Source: Vibrio sp. UBA2441 (GTDB lineage Bacteria > Pseudomonadota > Gammaproteobacteria > Enterobacterales > Vibrionaceae). From it: DNA of 64,000 nt. The notes below the pieces were generated by a model. That model ran no database searches. It was given only the letters and a program-made list of their open reading frames with translations, and had not been told where the DNA came from. The DNA lies in the NCBI GenBank assembly GCA_002342685.1, contig DDQN01000036.1, positions 16,388 through 80,387 on the forward strand, read 5' to 3'. A program made the position numbers and the translations under genes. Each line of letters opens with the position of its first letter. Position 1 is the stretch's first letter. Positions 51,990-61,946 of the stretch are shown one piece after another.

Positions 51990-53321
51990 ATGCGTGATTG
52001 GATATTGAAAAGTAGACTTGGGCAATTAAAAAATAGAACTTTTAGATCGTCAAAAATAGTAAGTGTAGCAAATGTATTAATCGCAAATCTAATAACGTTA
52101 TGTGTTTATTCTACAGCCCAGGCCTCACCTTGGATGGAAGCAAATGATCCCTTTTTGCGCTCTGACCTTACCCTTTTGTCCGACTCTGGCTATATAAACT
52201 CGCCCATTAATCAGTACCCTTTGCGCTGGTCTACATTTGGCGATCAGCTTGCGTCCATATCCGCAAACGGTGAGCCGGCATTAAACCTAGCGAGAAATCA
52301 TGTTTCTTACGCGCTTAATACCGCTAAGTTTGGCCGAGGGAATCGGTCATTAAAGCTTATATGGGGAAATGAAAGTCCGACGAATATGGGGTATGGCGCT
52401 TATGGACATGATGAATGGGGAGCTTATGCCTCATATGAGCACTTAGAAAATAGCTTCGCTTTTCGATTAACCAGTGGTTATGCAAATTATGTTGATGACC
52501 AAGATTTTACATGGAGTGACTCTTATCTCTCTTTGAATGCTGGCTCATGGCTTTTTTCTGTTGGCAGTCTTGACCGATGGTGGGGACAGGGGTGGCAACA
52601 TAATTTGATACTAAGTTCCAATGCGAAAGCGACTTCCGATATAAGCCTAAGTTACATTGGGGATGGGGTTGGCTTAGGTAAGTGGAATATGGAAACGATA
52701 CTCAGTCAGCCTGAAGGGGCCGCTCAAGATAACCATGCAGCAATCAGGGTAATGTCTAAGCCTTTTGATTTTTTAGAGTATGGTTTGACGTATCAACTTT
52801 GGTTTGACAAGTCGAATTTTAATGAGGGGGACAAGCAGGCAGCGTTGGATGCCAAAGTGAGTCTGCCGGAAATTTCCTCACTCTATCACTCTGTTTATGC
52901 TGAGTTGGCGTCTACATCAACTACCAATGAATTAGGTGCCTGGCTATTGGGTTGGACTGGACAGTTTAGTTTTTTAAATCAGTCGTGGCGACTGGTGCTA
53001 GAAAATTTGCAATCTAGTGATAATAAAGCTCAGGCAGTATGGGAAAAAGGAAATTACCCCTCCTATTCAAAAAACGTGGTAAGAAACAATTATTTAGTCG
53101 ATGATAGCTGGTCTGTTTCAATGTATCTCCAGATGGAAAATGATCATGATATGAGTATTGCTTTACGACAATCAAGTAAAAGCAGTGAAGATATTACCGA
53201 TATAAAAGCCTCATACAGACTGCTGGCGTTTGCTGGTATGGTTAATTTGGGTGTCGGGCATCTCTCTGAAGGCGATAAAAGTGATAACCAGTTTTGGTCA
53301 GCTTATGAGTTTAGGTTTTAA
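51990..53321 (+). CDS. Wzi-family capsule assembly outer-membrane protein
   Basis: 443 aa predicted outer-membrane beta-barrel of the capsule assembly Wzi family. After a long N-region and a hydrophobic signal (IVSVANVLIANLITLCVYST then AQA) comes SPWMEANDPFLRSDLTLLSD, typical for Wzi-like proteins. Hallmarks are SVGSLDRWWGQGWQHNLIL near 190 and many alternating strands ending WSAYEFRF. Wzi binds capsule at the cell surface in E. coli. It leads the divergent export operon. The long N-terminal extension suggests that the true start could be later, though no ATG with a good ribosome site is obvious. Confidence 0.85.
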   Translation: MRDWILKSRLGQLKNRTFRSSKIVSVANVLIANLITLCVYSTAQASPWMEANDPFLRSDLTLLSDSGYINSPINQYPLRWSTFGDQLASISANGEPALNLARNHVSYALNTAKFGRGNRSLKLIWGNESPTNMGYGAYGHDEWGAYASYEHLENSFAFRLTSGYANYVDDQDFTWSDSYLSLNAGSWLFSVGSLDRWWGQGWQHNLILSSNAKATSDISLSYIGDGVGLGKWNMETILSQPEGAAQDNHAAIRVMSKPFDFLEYGLTYQLWFDKSNFNEGDKQAALDAKVSLPEISSLYHSVYAELASTSTTNELGAWLLGWTGQFSFLNQSWRLVLENLQSSDNKAQAVWEKGNYPSYSKNVVRNNYLVDDSWSVSMYLQMENDHDMSIALRQSSKSSEDITDIKASYRLLAFAGMVNLGVGHLSEGDKSDNQFWSAYEFRF

Positions 53322-53438
53322 CCAGATAAAATATCACGCGTAAAAATTGTGATAACATAACCACAGTCTATTGATTAGCCTGTGTTAATTAAAAGAGTTT
53401 ATGTTCAACTCTATACTTTCATTATTTAAAGATTATCC

Positions 53439-56069
53439 ATGATTAAAATATTAAAAAATAAATTATTAGCCGTGGTTGCCATTAGCATATTAAGCTCAAC
53501 GAGTGGATTTGCTTTTACACCGACAGCTGATCAAATTGCCCAATTTCAGCGTCTGCCTAAGGCTCAACAAGAGCAATTAGCGCGTCAGTATGGTGTCGAT
53601 ATTAGTGTGATTACGGGAGCAAGTGCGAGCAATGCTCAGTCACAAGTCTCTCAAGTTGCTCAGCCGATCAGAACCACAGCGGTGCAGACGAAGTCTTCTC
53701 AAGTGACCAGTGCGGCTGCAGCGGATAGATTAGAACCATTTGGCTATGATGTGTTGTCAGGAACTCCTTTAGATTATACCCCTGTTGATGACCTTCCTGT
53801 TCCGAATGATTATGTTATGGCTCCGGGAGATGAAGTACAGATACAACTCTATGGTACCGTTACGCAAAAAATGAGCCTGATAATCGATCGCGAAGGCAAT
53901 ATTAATTTTGCAAAATATGGTCCGGTCGCCGTTGCTGGCGAAACTTTCGGCAAAATGCGAGAGCACATTAGTTCTTTTGTTAAACAAAAAGCGATTGGCG
54001 CAAATGTGGTTGTTTCTATGGGCACATTGCGGACCATGCAAGTATTTATTGTTGGCGAAGTAGAACAACCGGGTGCGTATAATGTAAATGGATTAACTTC
54101 TATTATGCAGGCTCTGGTTGCCAGTGGTGGTATTAAACATAATGGTAGTCTGCGAAAAGTGCAGCTAAAGCGCAAAGGCAAAGTGGTTTCTACTCTGGAT
54201 CTCTACGACTTACTTATTTATGGGGATTCATCAGGTGACGTACGATTGCTTGCTGGTGATACTCTGTTTGTCCCTACGAAAAAAAGTAATGTGACCATTC
54301 AGGGGCAGATATTACGTCCCGCGATTTATGAGTTGAAGGGAAAGACGACTTTAGGGCGTTTGTTGGCGACAGCTGGCGGTGCTACACCTAATGCATACTT
54401 ATCAAAAGTGAGTGTGCGCCGACCAACATTAGTTGGTGTTGAACAATTTACTCTGAATTTAGCTGAGTCTAAAGACAAGAGATTTGTAGTGAAATCAGGT
54501 GACTCAGTAACCATAGCTAAATCATCGACAAATTTGAAGAATGCTATTGCGGTTCGTGGAGAGGTTATCCGTCAGGGCGCGTTAAATTTCACTGACGGCA
54601 TGAGAGTTAATGATGTCATTACTTCCATTCAGGATGACTTGAAACCGAATGCAGATTTAAACTTTGCCCTGATCGTGCGCGAAAAGAACCAATTGAGGGA
54701 GATATCTGTACTGCAATTTAATTTGGGTAATGCTATTTCCAACCCCGGTTCTGCAGACAATATTTTGCTAAACGAAAGTGACCAACTGTTTGTTTTTGAC
54801 AATGGTGTAGAACTAAATTATTGGTATAATCAACAAGTTAATAGGAAGGCTCAAGCCAAAAGTTCCCCAAAAGAGAGATCTTCAGAGTCGCTGGATAATG
54901 AAACCGGGGCAATTATCTTCAATGACGATGTGACAAAGCTTCGCGTGCAGAGTGAAGATGCGGTATCTAAAGCTGAATATGTGCAACAAAGCAGCCGAGA
55001 GCAGCTATTAACTCCTATTATTGAACGTCTTAAGGCTCAATCGAATTTTGAACACCCAGCTCAACTGGTCACAATAACGGGAGCCGTGAAATTTCCTGGG
55101 ACCTATCCATTCGCAGTGAATCAAAATATTAAACAACTTATCCAGGCTGCTGGTGGGTTAACGGAGAGAGCCTATATTAAACGTGCTGTTGTCACGCGTA
55201 ATATTGGAAGTAACGATAACTACACTAATAAACATTATCCTTTCTCATTAGAGCGAGCGATGAATGGTGAAGATGGCTTGATGGACTTGCAGGCACAAGA
55301 CAGTGTGATGATCAAAACTCAGCCAAATTGGCAGCGAGATATGATCATTGAGCTTCAAGGTGAGGTGATGTTTCCGGGGACATATACGTTTGAGCGGGGC
55401 GAAACACTGGAAGATATTATTGAACGTGCAGGTGGCCTGACCCAGTTTGCTTACGCGGAAGGGTCTGTATTTAGCCGTGAAAGATTGAAAAGACAAGAAC
55501 AAGAGCGGCTGCGTCTGTTAAACGTTCAGCTTAAGCAAGAAATAGCAGGTTTGGCTTTAAGACGACAAAGTTCTTCAGCTTCTTATACTTCGAGCCCGTC
55601 GGAGGCGATGCAGGTCGCTGATGAATTATCTAATACTCAAGCGATGGGACGATTGGTTATCGATCTGGTTGACGCCATTAAAGGGGATAGTTCGGCAAAT
55701 ATCATGTTGGAAAAAGGCGATAAGCTTTATGTACCAGCAGTAAATCCGACCATTAGTATTATGGGGGAGGTCCAATTTGCATCTAATCATACCTTCCGCC
55801 CCGAAATGAGTGTAGAGCAATATTTAACGGCGGCCGGCGGTACCAAAAAGCAAGCGGATACAGACAGAATTTATATCGTCAGAGCGGATGGCTCTGTGAT
55901 GCTACCTAATAACTCTTATTGGTTCAGTCGTAAGGAAAAACCACTGCAACCAGGTGATACCATTATAGTACCAATAGACACCGACTACCTTGATGGCTTG
56001 AGCACGTTAACGTCAGCAACACAAATACTATATCAAATTGGTGTAGCGTGGAGCGCAGTTAAAAATTAA
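53439..56069 (+). CDS. Polysaccharide export protein with six SLBB domains (Wza-like, OtnA type)
   Basis: 876 aa, more than twice the length of E. coli Wza (379). A signal peptide (MIKILKNKLLAVVAISILSS..GFA) is followed by a poly-export domain (YVMAPGDEVQIQLYGTV, about 125-200). Six SLBB-type repeats follow, each with a G.V..PG.Y-like strand and AGG, at about 203, 285, 371, 544, 637 and 773. A charged helical segment (about 680-712) precedes the sixth. This is the OtnA/WbfF type found in Vibrio O-antigen and capsule loci. No lipobox is seen, unlike E. coli Wza. Confidence 0.88.
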   Translation: MIKILKNKLLAVVAISILSSTSGFAFTPTADQIAQFQRLPKAQQEQLARQYGVDISVITGASASNAQSQVSQVAQPIRTTAVQTKSSQVTSAAAADRLEPFGYDVLSGTPLDYTPVDDLPVPNDYVMAPGDEVQIQLYGTVTQKMSLIIDREGNINFAKYGPVAVAGETFGKMREHISSFVKQKAIGANVVVSMGTLRTMQVFIVGEVEQPGAYNVNGLTSIMQALVASGGIKHNGSLRKVQLKRKGKVVSTLDLYDLLIYGDSSGDVRLLAGDTLFVPTKKSNVTIQGQILRPAIYELKGKTTLGRLLATAGGATPNAYLSKVSVRRPTLVGVEQFTLNLAESKDKRFVVKSGDSVTIAKSSTNLKNAIAVRGEVIRQGALNFTDGMRVNDVITSIQDDLKPNADLNFALIVREKNQLREISVLQFNLGNAISNPGSADNILLNESDQLFVFDNGVELNYWYNQQVNRKAQAKSSPKERSSESLDNETGAIIFNDDVTKLRVQSEDAVSKAEYVQQSSREQLLTPIIERLKAQSNFEHPAQLVTITGAVKFPGTYPFAVNQNIKQLIQAAGGLTERAYIKRAVVTRNIGSNDNYTNKHYPFSLERAMNGEDGLMDLQAQDSVMIKTQPNWQRDMIIELQGEVMFPGTYTFERGETLEDIIERAGGLTQFAYAEGSVFSRERLKRQEQERLRLLNVQLKQEIAGLALRRQSSSASYTSSPSEAMQVADELSNTQAMGRLVIDLVDAIKGDSSANIMLEKGDKLYVPAVNPTISIMGEVQFASNHTFRPEMSVEQYLTAAGGTKKQADTDRIYIVRADGSVMLPNNSYWFSRKEKPLQPGDTIIVPIDTDYLDGLSTLTSATQILYQIGVAWSAVKN

Positions 56070-56218
56070 ACTAGGGATCTGAATTTAGAGATACGAGTTT
56101 GGTAATGATAAATTCAGATTGAAATATAAGTAATGCCACTCGTGGTAGTTATTGAATAATTAAGAAAAAAGAGACTTCTTGAACCAGAAGTCTCCAACTC
56201 AGATTTCAAGGTTAAATA

Positions 56219-57220
56219 ATGAGTCAAGCGAAAGAGCCACAACATTATCCATATCCGCCCAATTATCAATATCATGCTCCGGTTAGCGGAGATGACGAGA
56301 TAGATTTAAAAGAGCTGTTTGTCGCAGTGTGGCGAGGTAAATGGATTATTTTGCTGACTACGATTGTTTTTGCTGCTGGGGGTGTACTGTTTGCACTTTC
56401 TCAGCCGAATACTTACCAATCATCCGCTAAGCTGGCTTCTGCATCGAGTGATGGTAGCTCAGGTATTGCTGGGATGGCCGCTCAATTTGGTGGGTTGGCT
56501 TCTTTGGCTGGTATTAATTTAGGCGGCGGAAAGACAGACAGTAAAGCAATGGCATTGGCGGTACTCAACTCTCGACAATTTATTAATGCGTTCATTACCA
56601 GACATGATCTGTTGGTGCCTTTAATGGCTGGTTCAGGATGGAATAAAACATCGGGTGAACTGCTCATTAATGAAGAGATATATGACGTTGCTGCGAAGGT
56701 CTGGTTACGCGATGTTGAACCTGGAGAATCAGCGGTTCCTAGTGCATGGGAAGCTCATAAAACGTTTAAATCGCTTTTGTCAGTGTCTGAAGAGAAGGAT
56801 ACCGGTTTGGTTACGGTTTCGATTACTCACCTTTCCCCTGTAGTAGCACAGCAGTGGGTGGCGTGGTTGATCCAGGATCTCAATGCCTGGATGAAAGAAC
56901 AATCTCTGGAGAAGACAAAGCGCAATATTGCGTATATAGAGAAGCAACTTGAGAGAACACATGTCGAAGATATGCGCTCCGTATTTTATCAATTGATCGA
57001 AGAGCAGACAAAGAACTTGATGCTGGCAGAGGTTGAGGAAGAGTTTGTATTCCAGACTATTGACCCGGCAGTGGTCCCTGAAGAAAAAGTAGGGCCTAAA
57101 AGGGCACTGATTTGCGTTTTAGCGACTTTATTGGGTGGAATGCTGGGCGTTACGCTTGTGCTGTTGCGTATGGTGTTCAAGAAGAATAAAAGTGTAGAGT
57201 TAGACCCTGCACAGGTTTAA
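56219..57220 (+). CDS. wzz: Wzz-family polysaccharide chain-length regulator
   Basis: 333 aa inner-membrane protein with two membrane segments, near 39-61 (WIILLTTIVFAAGGVLFAL) and 294-319 (LICVLATLLGGMLGVTLVLL), and a large periplasmic loop between. The N-terminal ISGDDEIDLKELFVAVWRGKW-like stretch (GDDEIDLKELFVAVWRGKW) is the Wzz motif, and DPAVVPEEKVGPKRALI before the second segment is typical. It lacks a tyrosine-kinase domain, so it is the O-antigen-type, not Wzc-type. It controls length of surface polysaccharide. Confidence 0.9.
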   Translation: MSQAKEPQHYPYPPNYQYHAPVSGDDEIDLKELFVAVWRGKWIILLTTIVFAAGGVLFALSQPNTYQSSAKLASASSDGSSGIAGMAAQFGGLASLAGINLGGGKTDSKAMALAVLNSRQFINAFITRHDLLVPLMAGSGWNKTSGELLINEEIYDVAAKVWLRDVEPGESAVPSAWEAHKTFKSLLSVSEEKDTGLVTVSITHLSPVVAQQWVAWLIQDLNAWMKEQSLEKTKRNIAYIEKQLERTHVEDMRSVFYQLIEEQTKNLMLAEVEEEFVFQTIDPAVVPEEKVGPKRALICVLATLLGGMLGVTLVLLRMVFKKNKSVELDPAQV

Positions 57221-57242
57221 TCGAGTTACAGAAATAAATCTT

Positions 57243-57273
57243 AAAAAATAGGCGCTGAAGCGCCTATTTTTTT
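57243..57273. terminator. Bidirectional rho-independent terminator (wzz / sppA)
   Basis: A stem, AAAAAATAGGCGCT and AGCGCCTATTTTTTT, with a GA loop between convergent wzz and sppA. Confidence 0.9.
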
Positions 57274-57281
57274 GCCCGTTT

Positions 57282-59150
57282 TTATTCAACCTGACAGGTT
57301 AAACACACGGAATAGTAGCCCTTAGGATCATTAAAGGTGCCTAGTAACTCTGCATCGGCAGCGAGCTGCTGCGAAATGGGGTGTAATGCCTGTGGTAACA
57401 TTGTCTGGGGTAATAACGTTCTGATATCCAGTCCAATTGAAATGGATATCTTCTCTGAAAGCTCCTGGAAAAACTGTTCCGTGGTTGATAGAGGCTCTTC
57501 AACCCAGTAGATATTATAGCTGTCTAGTTTGGCTAACTGCGCCGCTGTTTCAATAGCGTCATCAAAATCTCCCAGACTATCAACAAGCCCTGCGCTCATG
57601 GCATCGAAACCTGTCCATACCCGACCTTGAGCGACGTTATCAACGGCGTCTATGGTTAAATTTCTGCTTTGACTGACCAAGGAGATAAATCGGTGATAGC
57701 CATTTTCAATGCCGAGTTGAATCGCTTGCCCTGCTTTATCTGATATTCCACGGGTAATGCCTATACCAGAAAAAGGGGTAGTGCCGACGCCGTCACTAGA
57801 GACGCCCAGTTTATTCAGGCCTTTTTCAAATGTGGTGATCACACTGAAGATACCGATAGAGCCCGTTAATGTGGTTGGTTGGGCAATAATCTGATCGGCA
57901 TTCATTGATATCCAATATCCGCCAGAGGCAGCAATACTGGACATGGAAACCACAATGGGCTTGCCTGATGCCTTAATGGCTTCCACTTCGTTGCGAATAA
58001 CTTCAGACGCAAAGACACTGCCTCCCGGACTGTCCACTCTAAGAACGACGGCTTTAACCTTGTCATCGTTACGAGCTTGTCTGAGCAATGCTGCGGTTGT
58101 ATCGCCACCGACAGTACCTCTTGGTTGCCTACCATCAACGATAGCTCCGCTGGCTACCACAACAGCAATGTCGTCAGCGTTAGCATTGAACGTTGCGCCT
58201 ATGGTTTGTCTATAGTCGTAATAACCGACTGCTTTATAACTGTCTTTACCTTTTTTGCCAAAGGCATCTGCAAGTGCTTGTCTAACTTCCTGACGGGTAG
58301 CCAATTGGTCAACCAAACCTATTTTCTGAGACAATTTTGCCAAGTCACCATTGACAGATTTTAGCTGGCTTAAAAACTCGTCCATGGAAGGATTGATGGC
58401 ATTAACATCGATTTGCCTATTTGATGCAACGTCTTCGACATAAGCCCCCCAAAGTTGGGTTAACCAGGCAGAAGCGGACTGTTTGGCTTCTTTAGACATG
58501 TTGTCGCGAATGAAAGGTTCAATTGCAGACTTATAGGTACCAACTCGGAATACATGAGTGTTAACGTCCAGTTTTTCTAATAAGGTTTTGTAATAGAGGG
58601 GGTAGGTTCCGTATCCCCGCAACATGACAGCCCCTTCAGGTGCTAGATAAATCTTATCGGCATAACTTGCCAGATAATATTGGCTTTGATTGTAAAAATC
58701 ACCGACAGCATAAACTGGCTTTCCTGACGCTTTAAATTCATTGATGGCTTTGGCGATATAGCGTAGTTTGGTTAAATTTGCTTCAGGCATCTCCCGCAAA
58801 CTTAGTACCAAACCTGAAACCTGTTCATCTGTTGCTGCGAAACGTATGGTTTCTACTATGTCGAACAACACGTTTTCTTTTGGTATTTCCTGACCAAAAA
58901 GTGACCCAGTGAATGAATCCATTGGATTTATATATCGTCTCTGCTCAACGATAGGCCCGGATAGGTTGAGGACTAGAGCTGAAGTATCTTTGATTTGAGG
59001 AACAGGGGCTTCCTGAGTATGGTGGTATCCAAAATAAATAAGGGCAATGATTACAAAGAAAAACAGGTTGAAGATAGCAAGGCGAATAAAGTTAATAACC
59101 TTCCATATTCCCTTAAAAATCATGCCGATAATTTTGAATATTCTTTTCAT
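57282..59150 (-). CDS. sppA: Signal peptide peptidase SppA (protease IV)
   Basis: Inner-membrane serine protease of the S49 family, 622 aa, that degrades cleaved signal peptides. The catalytic pair is K207 in GTYKSAIEPF and S409 in AASGGYW, at essentially the E. coli positions (K209, S409). An N-terminal membrane anchor (about 20-40) is present. Double S49 domains as in the long form. The start giving MKRIFKIIG follows GGGGAA; an upstream frame start at 59183 would add eleven residues. Confidence 0.95.
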   Translation of the reverse strand: MKRIFKIIGMIFKGIWKVINFIRLAIFNLFFFVIIALIYFGYHHTQEAPVPQIKDTSALVLNLSGPIVEQRRYINPMDSFTGSLFGQEIPKENVLFDIVETIRFAATDEQVSGLVLSLREMPEANLTKLRYIAKAINEFKASGKPVYAVGDFYNQSQYYLASYADKIYLAPEGAVMLRGYGTYPLYYKTLLEKLDVNTHVFRVGTYKSAIEPFIRDNMSKEAKQSASAWLTQLWGAYVEDVASNRQIDVNAINPSMDEFLSQLKSVNGDLAKLSQKIGLVDQLATRQEVRQALADAFGKKGKDSYKAVGYYDYRQTIGATFNANADDIAVVVASGAIVDGRQPRGTVGGDTTAALLRQARNDDKVKAVVLRVDSPGGSVFASEVIRNEVEAIKASGKPIVVSMSSIAASGGYWISMNADQIIAQPTTLTGSIGIFSVITTFEKGLNKLGVSSDGVGTTPFSGIGITRGISDKAGQAIQLGIENGYHRFISLVSQSRNLTIDAVDNVAQGRVWTGFDAMSAGLVDSLGDFDDAIETAAQLAKLDSYNIYWVEEPLSTTEQFFQELSEKISISIGLDIRTLLPQTMLPQALHPISQQLAADAELLGTFNDPKGYYSVCLTCQVE

Positions 59151-59325
59151 GTGTTCCCCGTAGGTTTTAATTTTAAAGCGCAATAACTTATCTAGTTAAT
59201 CCTACTTGATAAATAAGAAAAAGACACTCAACATTGATCAATGTTGCATAAATGTAAACGCTTGTTTGATTTTTGATCCAAGCATGAATATTCTGGTCAC
59301 AACAACAGTGAAAACGGAATTCATT

Positions 59326-61329
59326 ATGTATCCAAACTTATTACAGCCGCTCGATCTAGGATTTACTCAGCTAAAAAACCGGGTATTAATGGGCTCTATG
59401 CATACTGGACTCGAAGAACATAAAGAGGGGCTGGGCAGATTAGCCGCGTTTTATGAAGAACGAGCGAAAGGTGGTGTTGGTTTGATAGTCACGGGCGGTT
59501 TTTCGCCCAACTTAAGAGGACGTTTACATCCATTGAGTGCTGAATTTAGCAAGCCTAAACATGCAAAGGCTCACAAGGTGGTAACAGAAGCGGTACATAA
59601 ACACGACGGCAAAATAGCGCTGCAGATACTGCATGCCGGCCGATACGCGATGCATCCATTTTCTCAAAGTGCATCGGGAATAAAAGCACCGATATCCAAA
59701 TTTGCGCCTTGCGAAATGAGCGAGCGACAAATTAAAAAAACCATTGATGCTTTTGCTAACAGTGCTTCACTAGCACAGCTTGCGGATTACGATGGTGTTG
59801 AGATCATGGGCTCTGAGGGCTATCTGATTAACCAGTTCATTTGTAAACGTACTAATATGCGTTATGACCAATGGGGTGGAAGTTATAAAAAAAGGATGCG
59901 CTTTCCTCTTGAGATCGTCAAAGCGATAAGAAAAGTGGTCGGAGATGAGTTCATTATAATTTTTCGGCTTTCTATGCTTGATCTTGTTGAAGAAGGCAGT
60001 ACTTTTGAAGACGTTATTGCATTAGCAAAAGCGCTGGAAGATGCTGGCGTTACCATTATCAATACCGGTATAGGCTGGCATGAAGCAAGAGTCCCGACAA
60101 TAGCGACTCAGGTTCCTCGCGCTGCATTCACTTGGGTGACAGAAAAACTGAAACCGTACCTAAAGGTGCCCGTCGTTACGTGCAATAGAATAAATACGCC
60201 CGAAGAAGCTGAGAGAGTATTAGCTTCTGGTCATGCAGATATGGTTTCTATGGCGAGGCCTTTCTTGGCTGATGCAGAATTTGTAAAAAAAGCCGAACAA
60301 AAAACACCGCAGCTTATCAATACATGTATCGGATGCAATCAAGCCTGCCTTGATAATATCTTTCAAGGTCGAAGGGCTAGCTGCTTAGTTAATCCCAGAG
60401 CCTGTTACGAAACAGAAATTAAAATTCAACCAGCGGACACGAAAAAGAGAATTGCCGTTGTTGGGGCCGGGCCTGCTGGGCTTTCTGCCGCTACAGTTGC
60501 GGCTGAGCGAGGTCATCATGTTGATCTTTATGAAAAGAATGACCGAATTGGTGGTCAATTTCGTTTAGCGATGCAGATCCCCGGTAAAGAAGAATTTAGA
60601 GAGACCATACGCTATTTTGCTAATCGCCTAGACACGACAGGTGTCAATTTAAAGCTGAACTGCGAAGCTAAATTTGAAGACTTAAAAGGTTATGACTCTA
60701 TTATCATCGCTTCTGGTGTGGAGCCAAGGGTTCCAAAGATTGAAGGTATTGACAACCCAGAAAAAGTCATTGATTATCAAACATTAATCAAACAAAAAAC
60801 GCCGGTAGGTGACAAGGTGGCGATTGTTGGAGCCGGAGGTATAGGTATAGATATCGCCACTATGCTGACAGAGCCAAAAGAGCAAAGCTTGTTTGATTGG
60901 CTGCATGAGTGGGGCGTTGATACTGAGCTCACGCATCCGGGAGGATTGTATCCGCATTTGGATTCGGTTAGTGATAAAACGGTCTGGGTACTTCAGAGAC
61001 GAAAAAGCAGGGTTGGTAAAGGACCGGGCAAAACGACTGGATGGATCCATAAGCGCACCCTTGAGAAGAGAGGTGTCAACTTGATGGGGGGCGTGAGTTA
61101 CGAAGCGATCGATGATACAGGTCTACATATTAAGAATCATGGAGCAAAGCAGCTTTTAGATGCGGATAAAATAGTCATCTGTGCTGGTCAAGAATCTGTA
61201 CGACCTTTTGAAGAGCAGTGGCAATCTTTGGGTAATAAGCTGCATGTTATTGGTGGTGCAGATAAAGCTGGGGAGTTAGACGCCGTTAGAGCAATCCGAC
61301 AAGGAATGGAAATTGCTATTACACTTTAA
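59326..61329 (+). CDS. fadH: NADPH-dependent 2,4-dienoyl-CoA reductase (FadH)
   Basis: Needed for beta-oxidation of unsaturated fatty acids with double bonds at even positions, 667 aa. An OYE-like FMN barrel (about 1-350; MGSMHTGLEEHKEG, HAGRYAMHP) is followed by 4Fe-4S cysteines in CIGCNQAC near residue 343, and two nucleotide folds: VVGAGPAG near 379 for FAD and IVGAGGIG near 501 for NADPH. Start chosen: MYPNLLQPLDLGF, aligned with E. coli FadH; the open frame continues upstream to 59206 without family support. Confidence 0.95.
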   Translation: MYPNLLQPLDLGFTQLKNRVLMGSMHTGLEEHKEGLGRLAAFYEERAKGGVGLIVTGGFSPNLRGRLHPLSAEFSKPKHAKAHKVVTEAVHKHDGKIALQILHAGRYAMHPFSQSASGIKAPISKFAPCEMSERQIKKTIDAFANSASLAQLADYDGVEIMGSEGYLINQFICKRTNMRYDQWGGSYKKRMRFPLEIVKAIRKVVGDEFIIIFRLSMLDLVEEGSTFEDVIALAKALEDAGVTIINTGIGWHEARVPTIATQVPRAAFTWVTEKLKPYLKVPVVTCNRINTPEEAERVLASGHADMVSMARPFLADAEFVKKAEQKTPQLINTCIGCNQACLDNIFQGRRASCLVNPRACYETEIKIQPADTKKRIAVVGAGPAGLSAATVAAERGHHVDLYEKNDRIGGQFRLAMQIPGKEEFRETIRYFANRLDTTGVNLKLNCEAKFEDLKGYDSIIIASGVEPRVPKIEGIDNPEKVIDYQTLIKQKTPVGDKVAIVGAGGIGIDIATMLTEPKEQSLFDWLHEWGVDTELTHPGGLYPHLDSVSDKTVWVLQRRKSRVGKGPGKTTGWIHKRTLEKRGVNLMGGVSYEAIDDTGLHIKNHGAKQLLDADKIVICAGQESVRPFEEQWQSLGNKLHVIGGADKAGELDAVRAIRQGMEIAITL

Positions 61330-61395
61330 TGAAAAAGGTTCAATGGTATGCTAAATTGATATCAATTCTCATTCGTAAGTAAGCAAGGATCGTTT

Positions 61396-61944
61396 ATGGA
61401 AGCGTTGGAGCTACTTCTTAACCGTCGCTCAATTGCAAAGTTGACAGCGCCAGCGCCTGAGGGCGTGGCATTAGAAAATATCATAAAAGCAGGTTTAAGA
61501 GCGCCCGATCATGGAGGGCTGACTCCATGGCGGTTTGTAATTTCTCAGGGAGATGGTTTAGCAAAATTAGCAGATATTTTAGTGAAAGCAGCACAAGTTG
61601 AGCATAGCGACGATTCTGTGATTGATAAATTACGCAAGGCACCATTTCGAGCGCCTATGGTCATTACTGTTATAGCGAAAGTGACAGCTCACGAAAAAGT
61701 ACCTGCGATAGAACAATATTTGTCTGCAGGCTGCGCAGCCCAAGCGATGCAAATGGCTGCTGTTGCTCAAGGTTTTCAGGGGTTCTGGCGTTCTGGCCAT
61801 TGGATGTTTCACTCAGTTGTTCATCAAGAGTTAGGGCTTGAGGGGGATGACCAAATAGTGGGATTTCTTTATCTGGGAAGTGCTGGCTGCACACCGCTGA
61901 AAGTACCGCAAAGAGACTTAAGTAAATTTGTCGAATACTTATGA
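61396..61944 (+). CDS. ydjA: Nitroreductase family protein YdjA
   Basis: 182 aa FMN-dependent oxidoreductase of the YdjA type. Motifs: LLLNRRSIAKLTAPAPEG at the N-terminus, RAPDHGGLTPWRFVISQGDG near 38, QMAAVAQGFQGFWRSG near 121 and IVGFLYLG near 158. It lies near sppA, as in E. coli. The natural substrate is not known. A perfect palindrome follows 2 bases after the stop. Confidence 0.92.
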   Translation: MEALELLLNRRSIAKLTAPAPEGVALENIIKAGLRAPDHGGLTPWRFVISQGDGLAKLADILVKAAQVEHSDDSVIDKLRKAPFRAPMVITVIAKVTAHEKVPAIEQYLSAGCAAQAMQMAAVAQGFQGFWRSGHWMFHSVVHQELGLEGDDQIVGFLYLGSAGCTPLKVPQRDLSKFVEYL

Positions 61945-61946
61945 TA

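Noticed and set aside
51780..51990. JUMPStart/ops element before the wzi-like operon
   Set aside because: GGTAGTTTAGCTT is only superficially like JUMPStart, and the ops core GGCGGTAGC is not present.
59289..59305. FadR site upstream of fadH
   Set aside because: TCTGGTCACAACAAC matches one half of the FadR site (CTGGTC) only; the other half is poor, and the position near the start alone is not enough.
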